Positions 26,493 to 34,010 of a DNA stretch of 64,000 bases are shown piece by piece. The position numbers and the translations under genes were made by a program. The stretch is from Jiella sonneratiae (GTDB lineage Bacteria > Pseudomonadota > Alphaproteobacteria > Rhizobiales > Rhizobiaceae). The first letter of the stretch is position 1. Every line of letters begins with the position of its first letter. The notes under the pieces are model-generated. The model was not told the DNA's origin. It saw only the letters and a list, made by a program, of their open reading frames with translations, and ran no database searches. Location of the stretch: the NCBI RefSeq assembly GCF_017353515.1, contig NZ_JAFMPY010000001.1, positions 372,001 through 436,000 of the forward strand. Direction: 5' to 3'.

Positions 26493-27205
26493 GCAGGCTC
26501 CTTTTCACCGCGCCGCTCGGCGAACATCTTGCGCTTGCGGAACGCCTCGATCACCGAGGCGAGGATCGCGACGGCGATCTCGCCGGGTGTCGAGGCGCCG
26601 ATGTCGGCACCGATCGGGGCTTCGATCCTGTCGATCGAGGATTGCGGGATGCCGGCCCCGATCAGCCGCTCCACCCGCCGCGCATGGGTCTTCCGGCTGC
26701 CCAGCGCGCCGACGTAGAAGCAGCCGGCCTTCAGCGCCGAAATCAACGGATGGTCGTCGATCTTCGGATCGTGGGTGATGACGCAGACCGCCGTGTAGGC
26801 GTCGAGGGGCCGCGCCTTCAAAACGTCCTCGGGCCATTCGGCCGTGAGCACGGCGCCGGGGAAGCGCTCGGGGGTGGCAAAGGCCGTCCGCGGATCGATG
26901 ATCTCGAAGTCGAAGCCGGCGATCTTCGCCATGGGCGCGAGCGCCTGGCTGATATGGACGGCGCCGATGGCGACGATGCGGGCGGGCGGCAGATGGGCAT
27001 TGAGGAAGACCTCGCCCGCCCCGGTCTCGGCGATCCCCGACTTGCCGGAGCGGATCGCCTTCTCGATCGGATCGGCCAGCGGATCACCGCCGACTTCGGA
27101 CTCGCGCACCAGCCGCTGCCGGCCGGTGGCGAGCTCCGTCACCACGACGGCGGCACGCCGCGCCGCGCGTTCTTCGTTGAGGGCGGCGAGAAGAGTCCGG
27201 TCCAT
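26489..27205 (-). CDS. XdhC/CoxF family protein with Rossmann domain
   Basis: XdhC-family proteins bind molybdenum cofactor and insert its terminal sulfur form into xanthine-oxidase-type enzymes. The 238-residue product has a short N-terminal XdhC segment followed by the C-terminal Rossmann domain (VAIGAVHISQALAPMAKIAG, DPRTAFATPERFP, VITHDPKIDDHPLISALKAG, YVGALGSRKTHARR), ending with IGASTPGEIAVAILAS. It lies between the small XdhC protein (one-base stop/start overlap) and the MocA-like gene (4-bp overlap). Confidence 0.9.
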   Translation of the reverse strand: MDRTLLAALNEERAARRAAVVVTELATGRQRLVRESEVGGDPLADPIEKAIRSGKSGIAETGAGEVFLNAHLPPARIVAIGAVHISQALAPMAKIAGFDFEIIDPRTAFATPERFPGAVLTAEWPEDVLKARPLDAYTAVCVITHDPKIDDHPLISALKAGCFYVGALGSRKTHARRVERLIGAGIPQSSIDRIEAPIGADIGASTPGEIAVAILASVIEAFRKRKMFAERRGEKEPA

Positions 27206-27534
27206 CAGGCCACCCGCTCGACATAGACGCGGATGCGGCCGCCGCAGGACAGCCCGACACGCCAGGCGGTCTCGTCGGCGACGCCGAATTCCAGGATCTT
27301 CGGCGCGCCTGCCTCGATGACGTCGATCGCCTCGGCGACCACCGCCCCCTCGACGCAGCCGCCGGACACCGAGCCCTCGAAATTGCCCTCGGCATCGATG
27401 ACGAGGTGGCTGCCGGTCGGCCGCGGGGCTGAGCCCCAGGTCTCGATCACCGTCGCAAGCGCCAGCGAGCGCCCTTCGCCGGCCCAGCGCTCGGCGGTCT
27501 TCAGGACGTCGAGTTCGATCGCAGTTTCGGACAT
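27205..27534 (-). CDS. XdhC/CoxI N-terminal-domain protein
   Basis: This 109-residue protein is only the N-terminal XdhC_CoxI domain: ATVIETWGSAPRPTGSHLVI and GSVSGGCVEGAVVAEA are the conserved motifs, with the cysteine in SGGCVEG. Paired short and long XdhC-like proteins are usual in CO-dehydrogenase-type accessory operons. The TGATG junction couples it to the longer XdhC protein downstream. Confidence 0.9.
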   Translation of the reverse strand: MSETAIELDVLKTAERWAGEGRSLALATVIETWGSAPRPTGSHLVIDAEGNFEGSVSGGCVEGAVVAEAIDVIEAGAPKILEFGVADETAWRVGLSCGGRIRVYVERVA

Positions 27535-27589
27535 TGGTCAGATCCTCTTTCCCACTGTCATTTGCAGCGGGTCGACCCTTCCGCCATTC

Positions 27590-27710
27590 ACCCCCCTCTG
27601 TCGGCTTCGCCGACATCTCCCCCGCAAGGGGGGAGATCAGCGGGAGCCAACGTCCATGTCGGCCGATCTCCCCCCTTGCGGGGGAGATGCCCGGCAGGGC
27701 AGAGGGGGGT
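27590..27710. repeat. rhizobial-type intergenic inverted repeat
   Basis: The outer arms (CCCCCCTCTG at 27591-27600; CAGAGGGGGG ending at 27709) and inner blocks (catctcccccgcaaggggggagatc and its inverse gatctccccccttgcgggggagatg) make a large imperfect palindrome of about 120 bp. Its wording matches the mosaic elements found between genes in rhizobia. It sits in the 237-bp gap between coxE and the first xdhC gene and could form a very stable RNA hairpin that partly insulates the two halves of the cluster. Confidence 0.75.
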
Positions 27711-27771
27711 TGAGGCGCAGGGCACCTGTCGTTTCGACTTATGTCGATCCCCGCCCCGCCCTCGGCAAGGG

Positions 27772-29058
27772 TCAGGCGGCGGCGACGAGCGTTTCGTCCT
27801 TCAGCCACAGCCTGGGGTCGGTCTCGGCCATCGGCCGGTCGCTCGACAGAGCCTCGCAGAGCGCCCGCATCGCATCGAGCGAATGCACCGAGCGAAACTC
27901 GTCGACATGCGGGAGCATCGCCCTCACCCCGCGCGCCTTGGCCGAGAAGCCCTCGTAGCGTAAGAGAGGGTTCAGCCAGATCAGCCGCCGGCAGGACTTG
28001 TGCAGCCGCTCCATCTGCCTTTCGAGATCGCCGACGCTGTCGCGCTCGAGACCGTCGGTGATCAGGATGACGATGGCGCCCTGCCCGAGCACCCGCCGCG
28101 ACCAGACCCGGTTGAAGGTCGACAGCGCCTCGGCGATGCGCGTGCCGCCCGACCAGTCCTTCACCGTGCCGGCACATTCCTCGAGCGCCTCGTCGGGATC
28201 CCTGCGGCGCATCTGGCGCGTGACGTTGGTCAGCCGCGTGCCGAAGAGAAACGTCTGGACCCGCCGCCGCTCGTCGGTCAGCGCGTGGAGAAAATGCAGG
28301 AAGACGCGGGTGTACTGGCTCATCGAACCGGAGATGTCGGCGATCACCACGACGGGCGGGTGGCGGGTCCGCGGCGAGGCGAATTTCGGCAAGAGAAGAT
28401 CGCCGCCGGTGCGCATCGAGGCGCGCATCGTCGCCCGCGCGTCGATCCGCGCGCCGCGCGGGTCGAGGCGGTAACGCCGCGTCGCCACCTCGTCGTGCGG
28501 CAGCCGGAGCGCGGCGATGGCGCGCTTGGCATCCGCGAGTTCGGCGACCGACATCTGGGCGAAATCCTTCCTGCGCAGCACCTCGTCGCCGGATACGGTC
28601 AGGCTGGCGTCGATCTCGACGATCGGCCGGTCCTGTTTCGTCACGCGGTCCTTGGCGCCCTCGAACAGCCCTTCCGCCGCCCGGTCTTCGCCTGCCCGCT
28701 TCTTCTCCGGCTCGCGCTCGCGCGGCGGCGCCGTCGGCGAGAACATCGCGATCATCTTCTCGATCAGTTCGCGCGAGCGCCAGAACAGCCGGAACGCCTC
28801 GGCGAACACTGCCTCGTCCTCGCGGCGCGACACCAGCGTCGCATGCAGCGTCCAGAAGAAGTCGTCGCGGGAGGCGAGGCCCGCCGCCTTCACCGCCTCG
28901 ATGGCGTCGAGCGTCGCCGCCGGGCCGAGCTTCAGCCCGGCCCGGCGCAAGGCGCGGGCGAAATAGGCGATGTTGTCGGCGAGCCGGCCGTTCGGATCGG
29001 CACGGCGCGGCCCGGCAAGCGTCGCGTCCGCGGGCTCAGGAGGCGGCGCCGAGCTCAC
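27772..29058 (-). CDS. coxE: CoxE-like VWA-domain protein
   Basis: The 428-residue protein has a CoxE-type layout: an N-terminal helical part, a charged linker (REREPEKKRAGEDRAAEG), then a von Willebrand A domain with MIDAS motif DISGSMSQY (about residue 241) and the ITDGLERDSVGDLERQME segment. With its MoxR partner, CoxE in CO-dehydrogenase operons helps mature the Mo-Cu active site. It overlaps the end of the MoxR gene by 23 bp. The gene symbol follows family and context, since no CO-dehydrogenase subunits are visible. Confidence 0.85.
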   Translation of the reverse strand: MSSAPPPEPADATLAGPRRADPNGRLADNIAYFARALRRAGLKLGPAATLDAIEAVKAAGLASRDDFFWTLHATLVSRREDEAVFAEAFRLFWRSRELIEKMIAMFSPTAPPREREPEKKRAGEDRAAEGLFEGAKDRVTKQDRPIVEIDASLTVSGDEVLRRKDFAQMSVAELADAKRAIAALRLPHDEVATRRYRLDPRGARIDARATMRASMRTGGDLLLPKFASPRTRHPPVVVIADISGSMSQYTRVFLHFLHALTDERRRVQTFLFGTRLTNVTRQMRRRDPDEALEECAGTVKDWSGGTRIAEALSTFNRVWSRRVLGQGAIVILITDGLERDSVGDLERQMERLHKSCRRLIWLNPLLRYEGFSAKARGVRAMLPHVDEFRSVHSLDAMRALCEALSSDRPMAETDPRLWLKDETLVAAA

Positions 29059-29959
29059 GCTTCACCTCGTCGAGTATCTTCCGGCTCTCGCCGCTCTGCA
29101 GCCGCTCGATGTCGTCCTGATATTTGAGCAGCACGCCGAGCGTGTCGGAGATGTGGGCGGGATCGAGCGCCACGGCGTTGAGTTCGGTCAGCGCATTGGC
29201 CCAGTCGATCGTCTCGGCGACGCCGGGGGCCTTGAACAGGTCGATCGTCCGCAGCCGCTGCACGAAGCCGACGAGCTCGGCGGAAAGTTCCTCGTTGGCG
29301 CGCGGCGCCTTGCGACGCACGATGGCGAGCTCGCGCTCGGCCTTCGGATAGTCGACCCAGTGATAGAGGCAGCGCCGCTTCAGGGCGTCGTGGATCTCTC
29401 TCGTGCGGTTGGTGGTGATGATGACGATCGGCGGCTCCTCGGCGCGGATCGTGCCGAGCTCTGGAATGGTGACCTGGTTGTCGGAGAGGATTTCGAGCAG
29501 GAAGGCCTCGAAGGCCTCGTCGGTCCGGTCGAGTTCGTCGATGAGAAGCACCGGCGCCCGGCCCGGGACGGCCTCCAGCGCCTGGAGGATCGGCCGGCGG
29601 ATCAGGAAGCGTTCGGAGAAGATCTCCGAGCGCATCGCGTCGCGCGCCGTGTCGCCGCTCGCCTCGGCGAGGCGGATCTCGATCATCTGCGCGGCGTAGT
29701 TCCACTCGTAGAGCGCCGAGGAGACGTCGAGGCCCTCGTAGCACTGCAGCCGGATCAGCGGCCGGTCGAGCGCCGCCGCCAGCACCTTGGCGATCTCGGT
29801 CTTGCCGACGCCGGCCTCGCCCTCGAGAAACAGCGGCCGGCCCATCTTGAGCGCGAGGAAGAGCACCGTCGCCAGCGGCCGGTCGGCCAGATAGTCGGCG
29901 CGGTCGAGCAGCGCCGCGGTTTCGTCGATCGAGGCGGGAAGCTTCGTCACGGTCGTCAA
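29036..29959 (-). CDS. coxD: MoxR-family AAA+ ATPase (CoxD-like)
   Basis: The 307-residue ATPase has Walker A GEAGVGKTE (about 47-55), Walker B VLLIDELDRTDEAFEAFLLE (about 136-155), sensor 1 IITTNRTREIHDALKRRC and an arginine finger in that segment. MoxR ATPases pair with VWA proteins as chaperones for metal-cofactor insertion, and CoxD is the form acting on CO-dehydrogenase-like enzymes. The stop lies inside the coxE reading region (23-bp overlap), so the two are coupled. Confidence 0.88.
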   Translation of the reverse strand: MTTVTKLPASIDETAALLDRADYLADRPLATVLFLALKMGRPLFLEGEAGVGKTEIAKVLAAALDRPLIRLQCYEGLDVSSALYEWNYAAQMIEIRLAEASGDTARDAMRSEIFSERFLIRRPILQALEAVPGRAPVLLIDELDRTDEAFEAFLLEILSDNQVTIPELGTIRAEEPPIVIITTNRTREIHDALKRRCLYHWVDYPKAERELAIVRRKAPRANEELSAELVGFVQRLRTIDLFKAPGVAETIDWANALTELNAVALDPAHISDTLGVLLKYQDDIERLQSGESRKILDEVKRELGAAS

Positions 29960-30032
29960 ATCCCTGTCGTCTCGCGGGTGGCCGCGGGCGCGCTTTCGCC
30001 CGTCCCCCGGCCCTGTTGATCGTCCATCCGCG

Positions 30033-30575
30033 TCATCCGGCCACCGGCAGGGAGCGGAAGCTGCGGTCGAGATAGAGGAGCGCCGGCGCCGACGGGCCGA
30101 GCTGGACGTCCGCGACCTCGCCGATCAGCACCTTGTGGGTGGCGATCACCTTGGCGTCGATCAGCCGGCAGTCGAAGCGGGCGAGCGCCGAGGCGAGCAG
30201 CGGCGCGCCGCTGACGCCGGTCGACCATTTTCCGCGGGCGAAGCGCTCGCGCTGGCTGAGCCTGCCCTCGCCGGCGAAGAGGCGGGCGAGCGGCTCGTCC
30301 GCCGCGGCGAGCACGTTGACCGCAAAGACGCCGTTCTCCTCGAACCAGGCGTTCTCGGCGCTCGAGAGATTGAGGCAGACGAGCAGCGTCGCCGGATCGT
30401 CGGAGACAGAACATGCCGACGTGACCGTCACGCCGCGCTGCCCCGAGGCCCCGCCGGTCGTCACGACGTGGACCGAGGCGGCGAAGCGGGTCATGGCGGC
30501 GCGAAACGATCGCGGGTCCGTCCGCAGGGGCGTCGGCAAACGTTGGTCCTCGTTCATCGGAAAGACATGGTTCAT
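30033..30575 (-). CDS. flavin reductase family protein
   Basis: The 180-residue protein is an FMN-binding split-barrel reductase of the HpaC/RutF type: FRAAMTRFAASVHVVTTGG, RGVTVTSACSVSDDPATLLV and the C-terminal ALLYLDRSFRSL are diagnostic. It would reduce free flavin with NAD(P)H for a partner monooxygenase, but no monooxygenase is adjacent. It is 73 bp upstream of the MoxR gene on the same strand. The start is uncertain, since neither ATG 30575 nor ATG 30557 has a good ribosome-binding site. A 2,128-codon open frame runs into it from the right and is spurious. Confidence 0.85.
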   Translation of the reverse strand: MNHVFPMNEDQRLPTPLRTDPRSFRAAMTRFAASVHVVTTGGASGQRGVTVTSACSVSDDPATLLVCLNLSSAENAWFEENGVFAVNVLAAADEPLARLFAGEGRLSQRERFARGKWSTGVSGAPLLASALARFDCRLIDAKVIATHKVLIGEVADVQLGPSAPALLYLDRSFRSLPVAG

Positions 30576-30719
30576 CGCATCTACATAGGGTGGCCTCGAA
30601 CGGCGCGCACCCTCGATCCTCGCTCGAGGGCCGGCGCGGCGACGGATTCGCCGCGGCCCGACAGTCGCACGGCGCGGGCGCGATTTCCAACTGCCGGCGA
30701 ACGCGCTATCACCGCCACC

Positions 30720-31823
30720 ATGCGCGCTCACGCAATCCTCGCCTTGTCGCTCCTTTCGGCCGTGCCGGCATCCGCCCAGGAGGCTGCGACGCCGCTCGTC
30801 GGCGTCGCCGCGCCGCTCGCCGATTCGCAGGCGATCCTCGGTCGCCAGCTGACCGCCGGCGTCGCCGCGGCGGTCGCGAGCCACGGCGGCGGGACGGCGA
30901 GAACGGTGGTCGCCGACACCTCTTGCTCGGCAGAGGGAGGCGCCGCGGCGGCGAAGAATTTCGTCGCCGAAAAGGCCGACGTCGTCGTCGGCTTCCTCTG
31001 CATCGAGGCGATCGAGGCGGCGCTGCCGATCCTCAAGAAGGCCGGCATCCCGACGCTCGACGTCGGCGTCAGGGCCAACCGGCTGACCGACGACAAGCCC
31101 CGCAGCGGCAATCTCCTGTGGCGGATCGCGCCTCGCTCCGACGCCGAAGCGATCGCCGTTTCCCGTTACGTCGCCGCGCGCTGGGCGGACCAGCCCTTCG
31201 GCCTCGTCGACGACGGCTCGATCGCCGCCCGCAGCCTGTCGGATTCCGTCCGGCGGCGGCTTGCCGACCAGGGGCTGAAGCCGCAGACGCTCGACAATTT
31301 CCGGCCGGCCGAGGAAAAGCAGTTCGGCCTGGCGCGGCGCATGGAACGCAGCGGCGTCACCCGCTTCTTCATCGCCGGCGACAGGCCGGACGTCGCGATC
31401 ATCGCGCGCGATGCCAAGGAGCTGGGGCTCGACCTTTCCATCGTCGGTTCCGAAGCGCTGTTCGACGAAGCGAGCACCGACACGCCGCTGCCGGCCGGCA
31501 TCGTCGCCATCGGTCCGCAGACGCGGTTTCCCGAGCTCGAACCGAAGGACGAGGCGGAGGGGACCCGCGACGAGACCGGCCGGCTTCCGCCGCAGGGCTA
31601 TTTCGGACCGGCCTATGTCGCGACCGAGATCGCCATCGAGGCGGTTCGTCGAAGCCGCGAGGATGGCGGCGACGGCGGCGGGATCGACAAGGCCCTGGCC
31701 GGCGGGCCCTTCGAGACCAGTCTCGGCAAGGTGACCTTCGACAAAAAGGGCGACGGCAGTCTCGACCTCTTCCGCGTCTTCGAGTGGCGCGGCGACGAAT
31801 TCGCGGACGAAACCGGCGGGTAA
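30720..31823 (+). CDS. ABC transporter substrate-binding protein, type I periplasmic fold
   Basis: The 367-residue protein starts with a signal peptide cleaved near residue 20 (PASAQEAATP). The mature part resembles the LivJ-type (Peripla_BP_6) receptors: VGVAAPLADSQAILGRQLTAG at the N-terminus, KNFVAEKADVVVGFLC, and PQGYFGPAYVATEIAIEAVR near the end. These bind branched-chain amino acids, amides or urea. No permease or ATPase genes are next to it, so it is an orphan receptor. It is divergent from the flavin reductase gene. Confidence 0.8.
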   Translation: MRAHAILALSLLSAVPASAQEAATPLVGVAAPLADSQAILGRQLTAGVAAAVASHGGGTARTVVADTSCSAEGGAAAAKNFVAEKADVVVGFLCIEAIEAALPILKKAGIPTLDVGVRANRLTDDKPRSGNLLWRIAPRSDAEAIAVSRYVAARWADQPFGLVDDGSIAARSLSDSVRRRLADQGLKPQTLDNFRPAEEKQFGLARRMERSGVTRFFIAGDRPDVAIIARDAKELGLDLSIVGSEALFDEASTDTPLPAGIVAIGPQTRFPELEPKDEAEGTRDETGRLPPQGYFGPAYVATEIAIEAVRRSREDGGDGGGIDKALAGGPFETSLGKVTFDKKGDGSLDLFRVFEWRGDEFADETGG

Positions 31824-32123
31824 GCCGCGGCGGCACCCGCTTTGCCATTGCGGGCTCGCCGCAAGCCATGGGCGCCCGGCTGGCGCGGCACTTCGAAGCG
31901 ACGCTCCGAGGCCCCGACGATTTTTTTGACGCAGGGGCAGCGGCGGCATCGACTTCGCCAGGGCGATAAAATACAATATATTATCCGGTCGACGCTCCTC
32001 ATCGCGCGCTCTGAACGCCAGAACGCGGCCGGATGCTTCTATCGATCGTATCAGACCATCGCATTGTCCGGAATTCGGGTCCGTGTTTCGGATCGATGCT
32101 TCAGGCTGGCGGAGGAAATCTCG
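31824..32123 (+). promoter_or_regulatory. 300-bp intergenic region, likely promoter of the PAN-domain gene
   Basis: The region has one AT-rich patch, 'gataaaatacaatatattatcc' (about 31968-31989), which stands out in this GC-rich DNA and offers -10-like TATATT/TATTAT hexamers. A TTTTTTTGACG run lies about 45 bp before it. A weak hairpin CCCGC/GCGGG (31836-31854) may end the upstream gene. No ORF is supported here. Confidence 0.3.
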
Positions 32124-32687
32124 ATGCGCCGCGTTGTGACGAGTCTTTTCTGCATCTTGCTGCTGCTCTTCCTCGGTGTCGGCGCCTCCCGCGCCGACCA
32201 GGAATTCGAGGACAATGTCGACCGCCCCGGCGGCGACTACAAGAATTTCGATCTGAACGACCCGACGCCGGGAAGCTTCGGCGGGCCGGTCGACGCCTGC
32301 CGCATCCAGTGCGAGCAGGACGGCGCATGCCGGGCCTGGACCTTCGTCAAGAAGGGCGTCCAGGGTCCGAAGGCCAGATGCTGGCTGAAGACCGCCATTC
32401 CCAACGCCGTGCGAAACGGCTGCTGCACATCGGGCGTTCCGGCACGTTCGTTCGAAGCGGGGATCGACCGTCCGGGCGGCGACTACAAGAACTTCGACCT
32501 CCCGGCAGCCGATGCCAATCTCTGCGGCAGCGCCTGCAACGGCGAGAACGCCCTCTGCAGGGCCTGGACCTTCGTGCGCCCCGGCGTCCAGGGGCCGAAG
32601 CCGCGCTGCTGGCTGAAGAACACGGTCCCGCCGGCGGCGGTCAATGACTGTTGCACCAGCGGCGTGTTGGGCCCTATCGTGCACTGA
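32124..32687 (+). CDS. secreted protein with two PAN/Apple domains
   Basis: The 187-residue protein has a signal peptide (to about residue 24, GASRADQEF) and two repeats of about 75 residues. Each repeat runs DRPGGDYKNFDL ... C ... C ... CRAWTFV-(K/R)-GVQGPK-x-RCWLK ... CCTSGV. The cysteine spacing is that of PAN/Apple modules, which bind proteins or carbohydrates and are held by disulfides. The two copies are far more alike than most PAN pairs, implying recent internal duplication. GGAGG eight bases upstream fixes the start. I infer an exported adhesion or binding role; nothing more can be said. Confidence 0.82.
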   Translation: MRRVVTSLFCILLLLFLGVGASRADQEFEDNVDRPGGDYKNFDLNDPTPGSFGGPVDACRIQCEQDGACRAWTFVKKGVQGPKARCWLKTAIPNAVRNGCCTSGVPARSFEAGIDRPGGDYKNFDLPAADANLCGSACNGENALCRAWTFVRPGVQGPKPRCWLKNTVPPAAVNDCCTSGVLGPIVH

Positions 32688-32849
32688 GGGAGCACGTGCG
32701 ACATCGAGGCCCCGCCTGGTGCGGATCCCGCGTCGGGTGTCGGATTGGAAGGCTCCATTCGAACCTCCGTCGCGGCGCGTGGCCTGCGGGATCGGCATTC
32801 GCCGCGCCGGTCCGGCCGCGGGTCGGCGAAACCAGGAAGCGAACCGCTC

Positions 32850-33872
32850 TTGCAGAGCCATGGCTGGCATCGGGGTCCGCGCAACCTCATCACCGACGTC
32901 GGCGGCGTCTTCGTCGGCAATGCCGGCGACGACGGCCTGAAGAGCGGGACGACCGTCGCGCTCTTCGACCCTCCGGCGGTTGCCGCGGTGGAGATTCTCG
33001 GCGGCGCGCCGGGCACGCGCGAAACCGAGCTGCTCGCGCCGGAAAGGCTGGTTCCGGGCGTCGACGCGCTGGTGCTCTCCGGCGGCTCGGCCTTCGGCCT
33101 CGACGCGGCCGGCGGCGTCCAGTCCCTGCTGCGCGAGACCGGCCGCGGCTTCGCCGTCGCGGGCTTCAAGGTCCCGATCGTCCCGGCGGCGATCCTCTTC
33201 GATCTCGCCAATGGCGGAGACAAGGACTGGGGGCTGCATCCGCCCTATCGCGACTTCGGATATGGAGCGGCGAAAGCCGCCGCGGCGGACTTCGCCATCG
33301 GCACGGCGGGAGCCGGCATCGGCTGCACGACGGGGACGGTGAAGGGCGGGCTCGGTTCGGCATCGGTGCGCCTTCCCTCCGGAATCACGGTCGGCGCGCT
33401 CGTCGCGGTGAATGCCGTCGGCTCCGCCACCGTCGGCGACACGGCGCATTTCTGGGCCGCGCCCTTCGAGATCGGCGACGAGTTCGGCGGCCTCGGGCTG
33501 AATGCCGTCCTGCCCGAGCAGCGGGAGCTGCTGCGCAGCAAGTTCGATCCGAAGCCGGCCGCCAACACGACGATCGGGATCGTCGCCACCGACGCGATCC
33601 TCGACAAGGCCGCCGCCAAACGGCTGGCCATCGCCGCCCATGGCGGGCTCGCCCGGGCGATCTGGGCATCGCACACGGCTTTCGACGGCGACCTGGTCTT
33701 CGCCGCCGCGACCGGCGCTTCCGGCGTCGCGGTCGACCAGCGCGAGGCGGCGACGATCGAACTCGGCGCCGCGGCTGCAGCCGTCATGGCGCGGGCGATC
33801 GCGCGCGGCGTCCATGCGGCCCGCCCCGCCCCGGGAGACGTCGCCCCGGCATGGAGCCAGCGCTTCGGCTGA
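32850..33872 (+). CDS. P1 family peptidase (S58, DmpA/NylC-like)
   Basis: Members of this N-terminal-nucleophile family are autoprocessing aminopeptidases or amide hydrolases. The protein has NLITDVGGVFVGNA at the start, ALVLSGGSAFGLDAAGGV, GGLGSASVRLPSGITVGALVAVNAVG, and the autocleavage site NTTIGIVATDA with a threonine as probable nucleophile. No ATG fits. The TTG at 32850 has AGGAAG ten bases upstream and gives the family's usual short N-terminus (340 residues); a TTG at 32745 would add 35 residues not typical of the family. It follows the PAN gene by about 160 bp. Confidence 0.85.
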   Translation: MQSHGWHRGPRNLITDVGGVFVGNAGDDGLKSGTTVALFDPPAVAAVEILGGAPGTRETELLAPERLVPGVDALVLSGGSAFGLDAAGGVQSLLRETGRGFAVAGFKVPIVPAAILFDLANGGDKDWGLHPPYRDFGYGAAKAAAADFAIGTAGAGIGCTTGTVKGGLGSASVRLPSGITVGALVAVNAVGSATVGDTAHFWAAPFEIGDEFGGLGLNAVLPEQRELLRSKFDPKPAANTTIGIVATDAILDKAAAKRLAIAAHGGLARAIWASHTAFDGDLVFAAATGASGVAVDQREAATIELGAAAAAVMARAIARGVHAARPAPGDVAPAWSQRFG

Positions 33873-34010
33873 CGGAGCGTCGCCCCATGCGGCGCGGCGG
33901 AATTCTTCCGTCAGCAAGCCCCCTCGGCAAAGCCCACCAGCAAACACCATTGTGTTTCTCGCGTCTTGTCGGCAAAGCAGGTCGGTGTGCCCGCCTGAAG
34001 TGTTCCAGCC

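Noticed and set aside
24141-26717. Plus-strand open frame of 858 codons
   Set aside because: Antisense to the MocA-like fusion and DedA genes; shadow composition.
27605-27700. CRISPR-like repeated blocks
   Set aside because: The blocks are inverted and not direct repeats, there are only two, and no cas genes are present.
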